A DNA stretch of 64,000 bases from assembly GCF_000151665.1 (NCBI RefSeq), contig NW_013171865.1, forward strand, positions 464,001 through 528,000, written 5' to 3'. The position numbers were made by a program, and so were the translations under genes. The DNA comes from Blastocystis hominis (lineage: Eukaryota; Sar; Bigyra; Opalinata; Blastocystidae). Below are positions 20,958-32,756 of this stretch, piece by piece (position 1 is the stretch's first letter; every line of letters starts with the position of its first letter). The notes under the pieces were generated by a model. It searched no databases. It worked only from the letters and a program-made list of their open reading frames with translations, and was not told the origin of the DNA.

Positions 20958-21142
20958 ATTTCTACAAGAAAATCCGATGCAAAACCTGCTACGTACGATT
21001 GACTACTTTTTTCTGTTCTTGAAAACGCGCTACGGAACAGAGAGTTGAATATAAAATGAAACACTTCGTGTTCCAATTTGTGTTCTCCCAACGAAACCCC
21101 TGCCCAGACCACTTTTTCTTCCTCCCAAAAGTGAGTGAATCC

Positions 21143-21150
21143 AACAAACA
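21143..21150 (-). terminator. Poly(A) octamer of FTCD
   Basis: Perfect minus-strand TGTTTGTT. The T of the encoded TGA lies exactly 4 nt upstream, so cleavage there would convert TGA to TAA. Confidence 0.8.
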
Positions 21151-21152
21151 CC

Positions 21153-22973
21153 TCAATTCTCTCCAGCCTCCTTGCGCTGTTTCAAGGTCTCCAGGACCTC
21201 CGTCAGAGCCTTCTCGCTCTGCTCCATCAGCTTCTCGCATTCCGCGAGCACTTCGGTCTTAAACGCTTCGTCCTTGACGTCGCCCAGGTTGATCAGCACG
21301 TTCTGGTAGCATCCCCAGATTCCCGTCTCCAGACACTTCGCTCCTACCTGCAGATCGGACATCGACTTGATGTTTCCGATCTTCGCCATGCCGGTCATGA
21401 ACGGCCACGCCTTGCACGCCGTGCGCATTCCCTGCAGCGGGACCTGCACGGCGGTCTTGAGTCCTTCCTGCATGGCGGTCTCTCTGCGCTCGATCTCCTC
21501 GGGCGTTTTCTTGGGGAGTTTCATGGCGTCCATGTAGGCGTTGAACGCGTTGGTGTCGCGATCAATCATGGGGATCATCTCCCGCATGAGCTCGTCGAGG
21601 TTCTTGATGAGCACGCGCATCTGCATGTCGAGGTGTTCGAACTTGCGGATTCCGTAGGTCATCCATCCCACCATGGCTCCCACTACGCTTCGCTTCCTCC
21701 CCTCCGCGCCTACGTCCGATGCCCATCGAGCTCACCAGCGACGACGCCGACCCGCCGCCCGGCGCCGCCGTGCGCGAGCCCAGCACCTCGACGAACTGGC
21801 GCACGGAGAGCGACGCCAGCGGCTCGTCGGGCTGGTCCTCGACCATGTACTCGATGATGGTCTTGCGCGGGTCGAAGGGCTTCACCGAGTTGAGGCCCAG
21901 GCGCTGCGCGACCAGCATGATCTTCTGCTTCTCCTCGAGGATGAAGAGGTTCTCCTTGCGGATGTAGTAGTCCGCCACTTGCAGAATGGACTCCAGGTTG
22001 ATCAGGCCCACGATCTCGCCGCCGCACAGCGAGATGTTCAGCGCGCGCGCGTCCTTCTCGCACTCCTCGTACACCTGGTGCATGTTCGTCACGTGGTAGT
22101 CCGTCAGATTGCAGCTGATCTGCGCCATTTCGTACTCCTCCACGTACCACCCGATCGCCTTCAGCTCCTGCAGCCGGCCCGGCTCGTTCGGTCCGCGGCC
22201 CGCCGTGCGCACGTTCAGCGCCAGCCGGTGCGCCTGCTGCTTCGTGCCCTACCTCGCAGACCGCCTCCGGGCCTACCAGCACGTTGATGTTGAACGCGAT
22301 CAGCAGCTTGCGCGCGCCGCACACCGTCGCGCCCCAGCGCGGAATGAACTTCGCCGGACCGAAGTCAGGCTCCCACTCCTTCGTCACGATGCGCTCCGCC
22401 ACCTTCTCGTACTCGCCCGCACGGATCTGAGGAAGCGTGTGGCGGTACGCGCCCTTCGTCTCCGCGTACTCGTACATGTAGCTGAAATCGAACGCACACG
22501 CTATTCGTACATGGGAATGCCCAGCTCCTCGCTCGCGCGACGGGCAAACTCGCGGGACACCTCCACACAGTCCTCCATCGTCACTCCCTAGGCTTCGACC
22601 GGATACGCAAGGCATACGCTGATAGGAATGAAGGGGCACACATCGCAGGCTCCCATACGAGGGTGCTCTCCGTGGTGCTTGGTCATGTCGATCAACTGAT
22701 AAGCGACACGGCAAGCGTTCAGTGCTCCCTCAATCACAGACTTCTTGTTACCCACGAACGTATACACGGTTCTGTTGGTCGAAGCGCCAGGATCCACATC
22801 CAAAACCGTGCAGCCCGCTAAAATTGATTGCAGATTCAAAATCAGTACGGGTGTTGCGCATAGCATTCGCAATAGCCTCAATCACCTCCTTGTCTCTTCC
22901 CTCACTACGATCTGAAGATTCAAATCCAAATCTACCTGAAATTAGGAACACACTCCACGACTTCTCTCACCAT
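21153..22973 (-). CDS. FTCD: Formimidoyltransferase-cyclodeaminase (FTCD)
   Basis: The ATG at 22973 gives [12 protein letters not shown]; splicing 31 nt yields [19 protein letters not shown]. Next comes [21 protein letters not shown] and [19 protein letters not shown], the formiminotransferase N-domain with the family's H-GEHPR-GA-DV-PF signature. The second half has the cyclodeaminase features, [18 protein letters not shown] and the helical C-terminus ([13 protein letters not shown]). The bifunctional enzyme transfers the formimino group from formiminoglutamate to tetrahydrofolate and releases ammonia, linking histidine breakdown to one-carbon metabolism. Two domains in one chain, as in animals and some protists. 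Ends TGA at 21153-21155, abutting the poly(A) octamer. Confidence 0.93.
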
Positions 22974-23073
22974 AATGCTCTCGGAATCAATAAAAAACAA
23001 TTTGGAGAACTATGGAAACTGGAGAAACTCGAAGTTGGGAAACAGAGAATTGGCAAAAAAAGGGCAAAAAAGT

Positions 23074-23146
23074 GCTCAAACTGGGGATCGAACCCAAGAC
23101 CTTCGCGTTATTAGCACGACGCTCTAACCAGCTGAGCTATTCGAGC
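23074..23146 (-). tRNA. trnI-AAT: tRNA-Ile (AAT anticodon)
   Basis: A 73-nt cloverleaf on the minus strand. The acceptor stem GCTCGAA pairs with TTTGAGC (one G-T). D arm TAGCTCAGCTGGTTAGAGC, anticodon loop CTAATAA with AAT, T arm GGGTTCGATCCC. No intron and no encoded CCA. It lies between FTCD and the Nup133-like gene. Confidence 0.95.
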
Positions 23147-23212
23147 TCTGAAAGTGATAAACAAATAATCTATATACAATACCTATCGATTCCTTATATC
23201 TCAAACTCACCG

Positions 23213-25872
23213 ATGCAGAATTCTAATAAGCGTCCAGCATTATCGACTGATGGTGAGGAGTTCAAGGAAGAGTTATTTGCGAATCCTTGTCTTGAGTTGT
23301 AGTCAAACGCAGTCCAAGAGGCAGCGGATAGGAAAATCCTCAATACGATTTTATCATAAAACGATTGCCGTATTGCCTGACGCAGTACAGTGCTTTTTGT
23401 CCAATTTGGTGAATCCGTGCAATAACCAAGTGGAAGTAATCGGAAAATTGGTGGATAATGGACAAATGATATTCGCAAGTAATAAAGAGCTGGTTCTCTG
23501 GAAATACTCTCCCCTTTATGAGTTTACAAATGATATGAGTGTATATTGACAATAATTCCCATGTAATGAATAGGATAGCGATGTAATGGTTGTTCCATTA
23601 CCTTCAGGAGTAATTCGTGTCAATCCGGATCTTATTGTCGTTTCAGGTCAGCGTGATCGAAATGTTTTTATCTGCACTGTCTCTGGTATGCTGTACTATT
23701 CAAAGAATGGATCTCCGGAGTACGCTTCCATCACCCTTCCCATTAACGTATTCGATTGATCCCTCTTTTTACTACTGCAATAGAATTTCAAAGTGAATGC
23801 GATCTATCCCTACGACAACGACAAGGAGGTGTTGGTAGTGTTGGAGGATCACTCTCTTCTAAAAGTGTCCGTTCAAGAGTCGCAAGTCGAGGAAATCACA
23901 TCCACCCGTACCCGATTCCCTGGCTTTGTAAATCATTAGTCCCTCTCGAAATCTCCATGAAGACAACCTACACTCTCCACTCGACCCAGCTTCTCCGCGG
24001 CTATGGCTCGTTTCTCCGTTCTCTTTTGTCTTCGTTCTTCGGGTCATCCACTCCCCAGCTCTGCCACTTTTTCCAATTCCCCTACCTGGTTCTGATTGAA
24101 AACCAATCCTTCCGGCTCTTCAACCTCCAATCGAACAAGATCGAATTCCACCAGAATCTCCATCGCATTCTTCCGGACGACCGCGAGATCCTTCGCGTCT
24201 GGTTCGACTCGGACGCTTCCCTCGTGTTCTTCACTCGCTCTCGCGGCGAGCGATCCTCCTACCACATCGATCTCCTCACCCGCACCGCCTCCTCCCTCGC
24301 TCTCTCTCGCTCCGTCCTCCTTCCCTTCGCTCCCTGGCTCGACTCGCCTTCCCTCCAGCTCTCCGTCAGCCCCACCGTCAACGGACTCGAGGTCTACCTG
24401 CTTCGTCCCGCCGCGCAGCCCGCGCTGCTCGTGGCTTCGCTCTTCTCCGTCCCTTCCGTCACCACCGTGCGTGCTCCACGCTCTTTACCAGCCTAGTATC
24501 TCCCGCATCTCGCTTCTCCGCTTCTCTTCGCCGCGCCTTGTCATCCAATGACCGGCCTGCTCTTCGTCACCGCCTCGAATCTGGCGCGGTTCGTCGCGGA
24601 AACCACTTCCTCTCCGGAGATCTTCGCTTCGGAGCAGCTTTTCTTCTCGGTCCCCGTGTCGCTGCAGCGACTGGAGCTTTCGGACACGATGGCGACGCAG
24701 AAGATCGTGGAGTGCTGCGCGCTCTGGTCCCAAGAATGCTTCTACACCTGCGCGGCGCTCTTCTCCATGTTCCTCAAACGCGAGCTCGATCTCAAGCCCG
24801 TGCTTCTCCACGTCTTCGCCCATCTTTCCAATCAAACCGACCCCGCTCTTCTCATCGCGTTCTTCGAGCTCTGCGGCCACACCGTGCGTTTCCCTCTCCC
24901 CGCTGACTCTCAGGATTATCTGCGCTATCTCCGCGATTCGCTGCCTCTTCTAACGCAGACAGTCAGCCACCTCACGCTCTGCGCGTTCCTCCGCGTACCC
25001 GTCTCCAGCGATGACGAGCAAGTACTGCAGGACTTCCAGCAGCGCATCGAAGCGCAGGAAGGAATCGTGGACACGCTCACCTCCCTCAGCTCCACGCTGA
25101 CGTCTCTCTCGGCGAGCCAAAAGCGAGTCAATCAGTGTCTTCCCCGCAATTTCGAGGTGGGCTCGGCGAATTCGATCGAATCGTAGCTTTCTATCGCTTC
25201 TTGGATCCACCATCCCACCTTTATCGCGGCCATTACCTCGCTCGTCCGCTTGGTTCGCAGCTCGCTGTACGATCCGCGCGACTCGCTGGGGATTCTCAAT
25301 CTCCCCACGCTGTTTATCAATTGCTGCAAGGAGCTCATCGCTACCTACAATCAGAAAAACGTGCAGCTTACCGAACTCTGCTTTGTAGTGGAAACGATGG
25401 GAGGTGATGCATAGGAGGGCATTGCCGATCTGCAACCGCAAACGGCGCAGCTCTTAGCACAAAAGTACCTATCGTATCATTACTTGGCGCTGCTGCCTTT
25501 GAAGGTTCTGCTTGTATGTGATTCTGCTTTGATTGAATGTAGCCCATGGCAAAGAAGGACGAAGAACTAGCGAAGTACTGTTTAACTCTGTTTGCAGAGA
25601 GTTCATCGGCGAAAGCTGTGAAAATGGGAGTCCAACATCGGCAAATCGCCCACGAAGTGTTTGCAGACAAGCCTGAGCTATTGTGGCGTTTTTTGATTTT
25701 GGAAAAAGCTTCGTGTGAAGAGACGTTGGAGGTGATCAAGCAAATCCGGGAGAAGTCGCTTCGAACCGAAGCGTTGAGCCATTTGTGGTTGTTGGCCGTA
25801 AACAGTAACGAGAGTGATTCTGTTCTCAACGAAATCGACCAGTGCAGACTCACGACGACTGATACGAAATAA
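23213..25872 (+). CDS. NUP133: Nup133-like nucleoporin
   Basis: The N-terminal part reads as the first blade of the Nup133 propeller (LPDAVQCFLSNLV, then NGQMIFASNKELVLWKYSP, like the family's GWACLVCKEKLIIWKI). Beta-rich exons follow, then helices. Near the C-terminus VFADKPELLWRFLILEKASCEETLEVIKQIREK aligns in spacing with the Nup133 block containing [24 protein letters not shown]. Nup133 sits at the tip of the Y-shaped coat complex of the nuclear pore. Length is about 830 residues, shorter than animal Nup133. The junction near 23290-23360 is not fully resolved. TAA at 25870-25872; TGTTTGTA follows about 20 nt later. The assignment rests on pattern, not a search. Confidence 0.65.
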
Positions 25873-26209
25873 CATACTATTGTCCTTTAAAACTGTTTGT
25901 AGCAAAAAGGGTTCTATTTCAAGCCTTTTCCTTCGTCGAGTATAGTTCAATTTCCACCACTTCGCTACTACTCCCTTGGTTGGTTACGATGAATTCAAAT
26001 GGAGCAGTTGAAATAAGGGTAAGGGAATAGGGACAATCGATTATCGAACTCATTGTCCCAATTCTACACTCCACCAGTATTCAATCAATAAAGACTTAGT
26101 TTATTGTATTGTGATGTAAGTGTTTGATGCAGTGGAGCCTATTTTGTATGGATCTACCCATACAAATGGAATATGCTTATATTTCGAACTTTTTCTAATT
26201 GGTGTGTAG

Positions 26210-26732
26210 ATGTCCACTAATCTCGTCTGGGAAATTATCAAGAACAACAGCTCCTTCCTTCGCAAGCAGGTCCGTGGAAACAAGGTCACTTCCTTCTCTG
26301 CTGACCCCATGAATCTTGCTGCTACTTATTCGTACTTCTTTTGCGCCCGGAGTGATGTGCAGCCCTAAGTACATCGGCGTGTGCCGCAAGGCCCCCGTCG
26401 CCCTCAAGACCAGAGGCAATTCTATTGTCCTGGTCACCAAGAAGAGCGAGCATGAGAACAAGCCCTTCAAGCAGAACGCCACTACTGCTATTGGAAGCGA
26501 GAAGACCCTTGAGAAGGCTTTCGAGAATGCCGAGCTTACTTCGATGAAGAAGGTGGCTGCTAAGCGTTACCACGCTCTGCTCCGCGTACATGCCATATTG
26601 GAACCTGCTGACGCCTAGAACGCCAGACGTGCTCAGTCGATTGCTGCTAAGGTCAACGTGACTGCCAAGAAGCACCGTGCTCACACCAGACGCGCTCGCC
26701 AGGCTGCCAAGGCCGAGAAGTCTGCTCAATAA
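26210..26732 (+). CDS. RPL28: 60S ribosomal protein eL28
   Basis: MSTNLVWEIIKNNSSFL matches the eL28 start. The first intron (31 nt, in about 26327-26357) gives NLAATYSPKYIGVCRKAPV, and the second (33 nt) gives KRYHALLRNARRAQSI. The C-terminus is very basic (KKHRAHTRRARQAAK). A component of the large cytosolic subunit. TAA at 26730-26732; TGTTTGTT at 26766. Confidence 0.93.
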
Positions 26733-26765
26733 ACAGGGAGGGACAACCACTACAATAAGCCACAT

Positions 26766-26773
26766 TGTTTGTT
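26766..26773 (+). terminator. Poly(A) octamer of eL28
   Basis: Perfect TGTTTGTT, 33 nt after the stop. Confidence 0.8.
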
Positions 26774-26981
26774 GTGAACAAAGAGAAGCAAAATATCAGC
26801 GGATTATTATTATTATTTTTATATATGTACATAATTCGAAAAGACTATACAGGGAGTTAGTTAGTGAGTGCTGTGGGAGCGATGAGATCGGCTGGATCGG
26901 CGAGATCGACCCGATCGGTGTTTGTGCTTGTGCCGATGCTTCCGCTCGCCTGCTCTACAGTTTGCTAGAAACGAAAGGTTC

Positions 26982-27910
26982 TACGTATCGCCCTGTAGTT
27001 TGCGGAGGAGGAGGTCTTTGTCTTCCTCTGGAAGCGATTTGAGAAAGTTAATGACTTCCTCATCCGAGTTCGCTTCTTCACTACTGGCCTCAATGAACGT
27101 GTTTAGTGCTGGGTCAACATTTCCTCCGATCGGAGGATCCATCTGCAATAGAGGGAGAGCGAAACGCCCACTTTAAAATGGATCTCTCGACTGATTTGCA
27201 TTGCTTGATTCGAGAATTGCCGAAGCCGCTTTTCCTCCTTCGAAAGAGTAGAATCATCCACGGAGACAGGCTTGTTGTACTGACGAACGATCGCCTCGGC
27301 ACGATCGTAGTTCAGGTTTCCATCTTGCTCCTTGATTTGGTTCTCAAAGATTTGCATCATACTCTAGAGTATATCGCTATATGGACAAAAATACGTCTTT
27401 TCGAGGGTCTTTAGGGTTGCCATACTCGTCTTCCTCGTCATCTTTTTCTGTCTTCTTGCTTTCATCTCCCACTTCAGCTTCTTCAGGTAGATCCGTTACC
27501 ACCGGATTTCGATTTACATATTTTTCGAGGAATTTGGCAGCTTCTTCGTCAACACTCTTAGGTTTGGGTTTTTTCTCCATCTCCTTAATTTCGTTAGGAA
27601 CGGCATACCTGATATAAAGTAATAACAAAATAAAAACATAAAATCCAAGTCCATCTCTTTTTCGTTAATTGTTGACTTTCCATCCCTCATCTCGATCATC
27701 TAACCAATAAAGCAGTATAAGCCATTCAAATACTTTATCAAATAGATATCGCTCTCTCCGCTTTTCGAGTTCATGCCGCGCTGCAATTTCTCTTCTTTTA
27801 CGGTCCTTTTCCTACACATTTGAATGTGGAGAAGAAGGAACTACTTCTTGCTCAAGTTGGTAGCGCTTTGTTAGATTTGCCTTATTGGCAGGATGCCATT
27901 CTTTTAGCAT
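26982..27910 (-). CDS. CIR_N-domain protein (splicing/corepressor-type)
   Basis: The ATG at 27910 starts MLKEWHPANKANLTKRYQLEQEEKDRK, the CIR_N signature (W-P-N followed by a charged helix) found in CBF1-interacting corepressor, CWC25 and LENG1-type spliceosome-associated proteins. Introns of 33, 34 and about 68 nt then join an acidic, lysine-rich middle (a KKPKPKSVDEEAAKFLEKY block) to a C-terminal acidic helix ending LLLRKLQGDT and TAG at 26982-26984. The 68-nt intron is among the longest seen here. Function beyond the domain is inference. No clear TGTTTGTT octamer is visible downstream. Confidence 0.6.
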
Positions 27911-27949
27911 CAAGTAATGGTGATTGATGCTCATTTTTGAGATAACTAA

Positions 27950-28590
27950 TATAGAGATAAATCTCAACTGTAGGAGTTTTCATCATTGGTGTGGAAATAC
28001 ATTTGGGCGGGTGATGGTTTGGGTTTGCCTTTTTTGATATAGAAAATGGAGAGAGAATTGGAATTCCATTTGGATATGGTGAAATGTATGATGATGATGG
28101 ATTCTTGTTGTACAAGGGCATAATGATCAATTGGAAACGATTTGGATATGGAACGAGTTATCATAATAATGGATGTATTGAATATGAAGGATATTGGTGT
28201 GATGATAATCGATATGGAAGAGGAAAAGTATATGATCGATATGGGAAGTTGGTGAATGAATGTGAATGGTGTAATGGAATTGAAATTGATAATGAATATG
28301 AAGGAGATGGAAGCGAACAAATAGATATCAGGATCAAGTATTTGAAACTGAGTGACAATTGTGTATAGGAAGATTGGGATGTTTCATTGTTGTATAATGT
28401 GGAATCAATCGAAATCGGTGATGATTGTTTTGCCTATCTGAAAACATTCCAAATCGATGGATTGAATCGATTGAAAACGATCAAAATTGGAAGCGGTTCA
28501 TTTACTCAGACAAAGAGTTGTTGTGGATATGATGCATCGAAATCATTCCACATATTGAATTGTGAATCATTGGAATCCAATTAATTAGAA
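27950..28590 (+). pseudogene. Decayed MORN/leucine-rich repeat gene remnant
   Basis: AT-rich stretch with MORN-like units (GIPFGYGEMYDDDGFLLYKG and a second similar block), then BspA-like leucine-rich fragments (VESIEIGDDCFAYLKTFQIDGL, LKTIKIGSGSF, SFHILNCESLES). Stops interrupt it at 28366-28368 and 28582-28584, and no good start or splice path is seen. MORN/LRR families of this type occur in many copies in Blastocystis (general knowledge). A TGTTTGTT at 28710 may be the old 3' end. Confidence 0.55.
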
Positions 28591-28719
28591 CAGTTGGAAG
28601 TAAATCGTACTATTTTTATTTTAATTCACCTGTGATTCGAGGCATTGATATGATATTGAATATTTGAATGAACAGATCTCTTGAATCTACAATCCATTAT
28701 TATCGATTTTGTTTGTTGC

Positions 28720-29613
28720 GTTAAGTCGAAGTCTATTATAAGAATTGGATGATTTATCGTGGTACATCGATGGTTACCCATTATCTCTGATTTAGTTTTC
28801 ATTATCCCCAATAGGCAATGTGTAAAGTACTCAATACATACACCAAGTACTCAATGTATCATCTTCTTTTGATTATTCAGCTGTTTGTTGAAATGGAATA
28901 CTCATTACTAGAACTATTTCTCATATAGAAACAATGGATGTGTTGATAGTATTGGATTCCTAGTCATTCACTCTCATAGCTCAGTAACCATTTTGCTTTA
29001 GACTAATAAATAAAACACACTGACATCTATAGAAAGTATAGACTGCACCGTATTTTATCTTCCTTCATGGTGTGCTTTTCAACTCTTAAATGTTCATATT
29101 GAATCACACAACTATTCTTCTTCAGCACTCTCCATGCATTATATGCATTGCTATTTAGCTATATTCGATTTGAATATGTACACTCTATGCTCCTTACGTT
29201 AATGCTTGCATTGTTCATTATCGACCAGGATGGGAATATACAGTGATATTGAATTAGAGTGAATTGGGTTCAGTTTGTTTTAAGGTTTCTGGAATAAATC
29301 GGCATCTTGAAAACAGAATCATAAACACACAATCCCACTTTTACAAATATCTCTCATTTTCTTTGCGATTTCTCATTGTTTTAAATTAACTCATTCCCAC
29401 TGTTGGTAGATAAGACTATTGTTGAGTACATTTGAAAGTGTTTTGTTTCTGGTTGAATTGGTTTATTGAAGGCTATTCATGTTTGCGCTGTATGGCGGTA
29501 TAGAAGGTTATTCACAGCAGACACACTATGTCACTTTGGCGTAAGATCTCGCATTTTGTATGATGTGATATAGCGAGAAAACCGGACAACTATTTATTGA
29601 GGGGAAAAAAGAA
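28720..29613. other. AT-rich gap without recognisable genes
   Basis: About 0.9 kb, the largest empty stretch in the window. I see no family-like coding frame, tRNA or clear repeat. It follows the MORN/LRR remnant and contains the 5' flank of the MAP2K gene. Confidence 0.6.
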
Positions 29614-32600
29614 ATGGTTCAAAACCAGAGGAAATGGTATTCGTTCTTTTGATTTGTGACAGTTAGTCATCTTAATCGGGTAAATGGGAATCCTCCGTCT
29701 ATCAGACCTCTTGGTAATCTAGATGGAGAGGAACCAGGGATAGATTATTCCAATTTACGTTTGCAGTTAAAAGTACAAAATGGATTGGTTCCTTTGAATA
29801 ATAGGACCTAAAGATACTCAAGGAGCTAGGCCATGGAACCAGCGGTTATGTGTGGTTGGTGAAACACCGAAAGACTCAAGTTCCAATGGCGCTCAAAGCT
29901 ATATCTTTGATGTCTGAATCTGTAACACGTGCAAGTGTCTGTCGAGAGTTAAATACGCTCTATTTTGGTGATCATCCTAATTTTCCTGATTTTTATGGAG
30001 CAACGTTATGCGTATGGTCTCTACTCACTCCCTTCTCTTTAGGGAAGCCGACATCTGCTTATCCTTATGGAGTACATGGATTTGGGTTCTCTGGAGTCGC
30101 TTCAACAGCAACTGGGCGGTTCATTGCCCGAAGCAGTCCTCAGCCGTGTCGCTGAAGAGGTTCGTTCTGATTCTAGCTGCGATGTAGGTAATGATAGCGC
30201 TGCTGTTTCTGCACAAGCAGCTCAACATGATCCATCGTGATATCAAGCCGGGGAACATCCTGCTAAACAGCAAGGTGCGTTTCTCTGTGTGTCTTAAGAG
30301 CAGGGAGAAGTGAAACTGACGGACTTTGGAGTGAGCGATTACAAGGATTACACTGGGGAAATCCGATCGTCCTGGTCAGGAACGACTTGTTTCATGTCGA
30401 TATCCTTGCATGAAATACAATAGAATGGAGTGAATGGAGTGAATGGGGACTTAACCACACCCCGAAGAGATCGCTGGCGAGACGTACGACGACTCCTGCG
30501 ATGTGTGGTCGCTGGGCGTGACGCTGTACTACTGCGCGATGAATCAGCTGCCCTTCGTGGATTCGAACGGTAGATCTGATCGACCCTTGCGAGCTAGACA
30601 AGCTGGGCTACTGGGAGCTCTTCCTCTGCATCCGGAACAACCCCATCAAATCCCTCTCCAGCCGGTTTTCGCGGACCTTCAACAACTTCATCCACCGCTG
30701 GTAGGCTCTCGGTTTCCCCTTTTCTCCAGTCTCTGCAAGAATCCGCGGGACCGTCCCACGCTCACGGAGCTTCTCCACCACCCTTTTATTAGCATGTATC
30801 GCTCCGTCAACCTCGCCAAGAAGCTCAAATCGCTGCTCCATCCCCGTCTCTTCTGCACTCCGCTCCGTCCCGCCCCCGCCGACCCTCCCGCCCTCTCCGT
30901 GCCTCTCAGCCCTTTCTCCTCCGCGTCCTCCTCCTCGGCCGAGCCCTTCTGCGACCCCGAAGACATCGTCGTGCGTCGCAAGTCTTTCTCTTCCTCCTCT
31001 TCCACTCCGTCGTCTCTCTATCGCCGCTCCGCTTCCCTCCCGCCTCTCCGCGACGCCTCTCCGCCCTCTCGATTCTCCTACGCCACCGTGCAGCCCGCAG
31101 AGCCCGACGCCGCCGACCGGCTCTGGACGGAGCTGCCCGCCACCATCATTCCGCTCACGCTCCAGTCCGCGCAGCCCGGCACTGCCGAGCCGCCCGGCAT
31201 TCCGCACCCGCTATCTCTGCCGAGGGAGCTGGAGGGAGACGAGGAGACGGGGTGGAGAGGGGTCGCGGAGGGCGAGGCGAAGCCGTTTGCCGCGCATCCG
31301 CGGATGAGCGCGCATCACTGGGCGATCGCGAAGAACGAATGGGGCATTCCGTGGGGAGAACTGTCCAGTGAGATCGGAGAAACCGGAGAAACCGGGGAAG
31401 AGAGCGAGGAGGGGACCGTGGGGACCAGGGAAACCGGGGAAACCGGGGAAACCGTGGAAATCATGGAAACGGGTAGCGAGTTGGTTCCATTGGGAGAAGA
31501 AAGTGAAGGCGACATCGTGGAAGTAGGGAACTTCGAAATGAACTCAACGCGAACGCGACCGGAAGATCGAACGCAATGGACAGAAGACTTCATAGAGGAC
31601 TCGATAGAGGACTTGAATGAGGACTCGATAGAGAATTCGAACGAAGGCTTCATAGAGGACTCGATAGAGGACTTGAATGAGGACTCGATAGAGAACTTGA
31701 ACGAAGGCTTCATAGAGGACTTGAATGAGGACTCGATAGAGAATTCGAACGAGGGCTTCATAGAAGATTCGATAGAGAATTCGAACGAAGGCTTCATAGA
31801 GGACTCGATAGAGAACTTGAATGAGGACTCGGACGAAGACTCAAATGAAGACTCAAATGAGGACTCGAACGAAGACTCAAACGAAGAGTTGGGATCGTCG
31901 GAGGCTGGAGGCTTCGTTGGAAAAGAGATGGAGGAAGTGGGAATGGAGAGTTCTGGCCTCGGAGACGCTTCGTCGGTGTGCTCGGAGTCGATCCGCGTGG
32001 CCAGTGGGGACAGCGAGAGCGATGGGGAGAGCGTGGACAGTCTGGAGGCGAACCCCTCGATCCCCTCCACGGATCGGATGGGCCCCTTGGACCCCTTGGA
32101 GATTCCTGCAGATAACTCTGCAGATTTTTATCGGAACTATTATGCCATGAGCCCAACCTCGTTGAATCCTTTCTACTTGGATCATCCCTCCTTGAAGCAT
32201 CCTGCATTGAACCAACCCCCCATCCATCCTTCCCACTCCTCTGCGGTTTTGATCGGGTTTGGAGACCCTGCATCTTCATCATCATCATCTTCTTCTTCTT
32301 CTTCATCTTCTTCCTCCTCCTTATCTTCAGATCATTGCAAGGTTGCCGAGCTCTCGCCTCTCCGGATGGTTCCCTCCGCCTCCGCCCTCATCAGCGAGGA
32401 CGTGGAGAACCCCACCTTCCTCAACGCGCGGCCTGCGTCCCTCCTACGCCTCGCTGTGCTCATAAAGGAAGCAATGGAGCCGGAGCCGCTCTCCTGGGTA
32501 CAGAAGCTGGCCAATTGCTTCCACTCGTTGAGAGGGATGTTTATGGAGTGCTGTAGGCAGCAGGGGAGGGAGAACGACAACGAAATCAGGGAGGATGGGA

Positions 32601-32650
32601 TGGAGTTGTATCGGATTAATCGGGACCAGGAAGTTGACAGGATCGGGTAA
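29614..32650 (+). CDS. MAP kinase kinase-like protein with long acidic tail
   Basis: The ATG at 29614 follows from splicing introns near 29636 and 29768. The kinase shows GHGTSGYVWLV (P-loop), MALKAI, LLILMEYMDLGSL (hinge), MIHRDIKPGNILL, DFGVSDY, GTTCFMSPEE and CDVWSLGVTLYYCA, the pattern of MAP2K/STE7 kinases. FMSPEE forms only if a 61-nt AT-AC intron (30400-30460) is removed. After HPFISMY comes a tail of about 600 residues: Ser/Pro-rich, then an acidic array of EDSIE/NEDSIEN/NEGFIED units, then a poly-Ser run. It probably phosphorylates a MAPK. The MAP2K activation-loop Ser/Thr pattern (YTGEIRSSWSGTT) is present. TAA at 32648-32650; TGTTTGTT at 32749. Confidence 0.85.
30400..30460 (+). 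other. Candidate U12-type AT-AC intron in the MAP2K gene
   Basis: Starts ATATCCTTG, a near-perfect minor-spliceosome 5' site, and ends GACTTAACCACAC. It has CTTAAC as branch-like sequence and AC at the end. Removal in phase 0 joins TCFMS to PEEIAGE, the conserved kinase motif. The unspliced frame hits TAG and TAA. Confidence 0.8.
31570..31890 (+). repeat. Acidic tandem repeat in the MAP2K tail
   Basis: Imperfect repeats of GACTCGATAGAG/GACTTGAATGAG-type units code for D/E-S-I-E/N stretches. A nearby TCATCA/TCTTCT run (32275-32330) codes for polyserine. Confidence 0.85.
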
Positions 32651-32748
32651 CAGATTGGGTATCGGGTGTTGGAGGGAAGATGATAAATTTTGTGTGCTCT
32701 TTTGTGCGTCTAATTCGTGTGGAATGATTATTGTAAAGTTTTTCCTTT

Positions 32749-32756
32749 TGTTTGTT
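32749..32756 (+). terminator. Poly(A) octamer of the MAP2K gene
   Basis: Perfect TGTTTGTT, about 100 nt after the stop codon. Confidence 0.75.

Noticed and set aside
30415..30450. GAATGGAGTGAATGGAGTG direct repeat as a transposon footprint
   Set aside because: It lies in the AT-AC intron and is too short; no inverted ends or target duplication.
30391..30470. Frameshift or assembly error in the MAP2K gene
   Set aside because: An AT-AC intron restores the conserved motif exactly; an error would not create both minor-intron signals.
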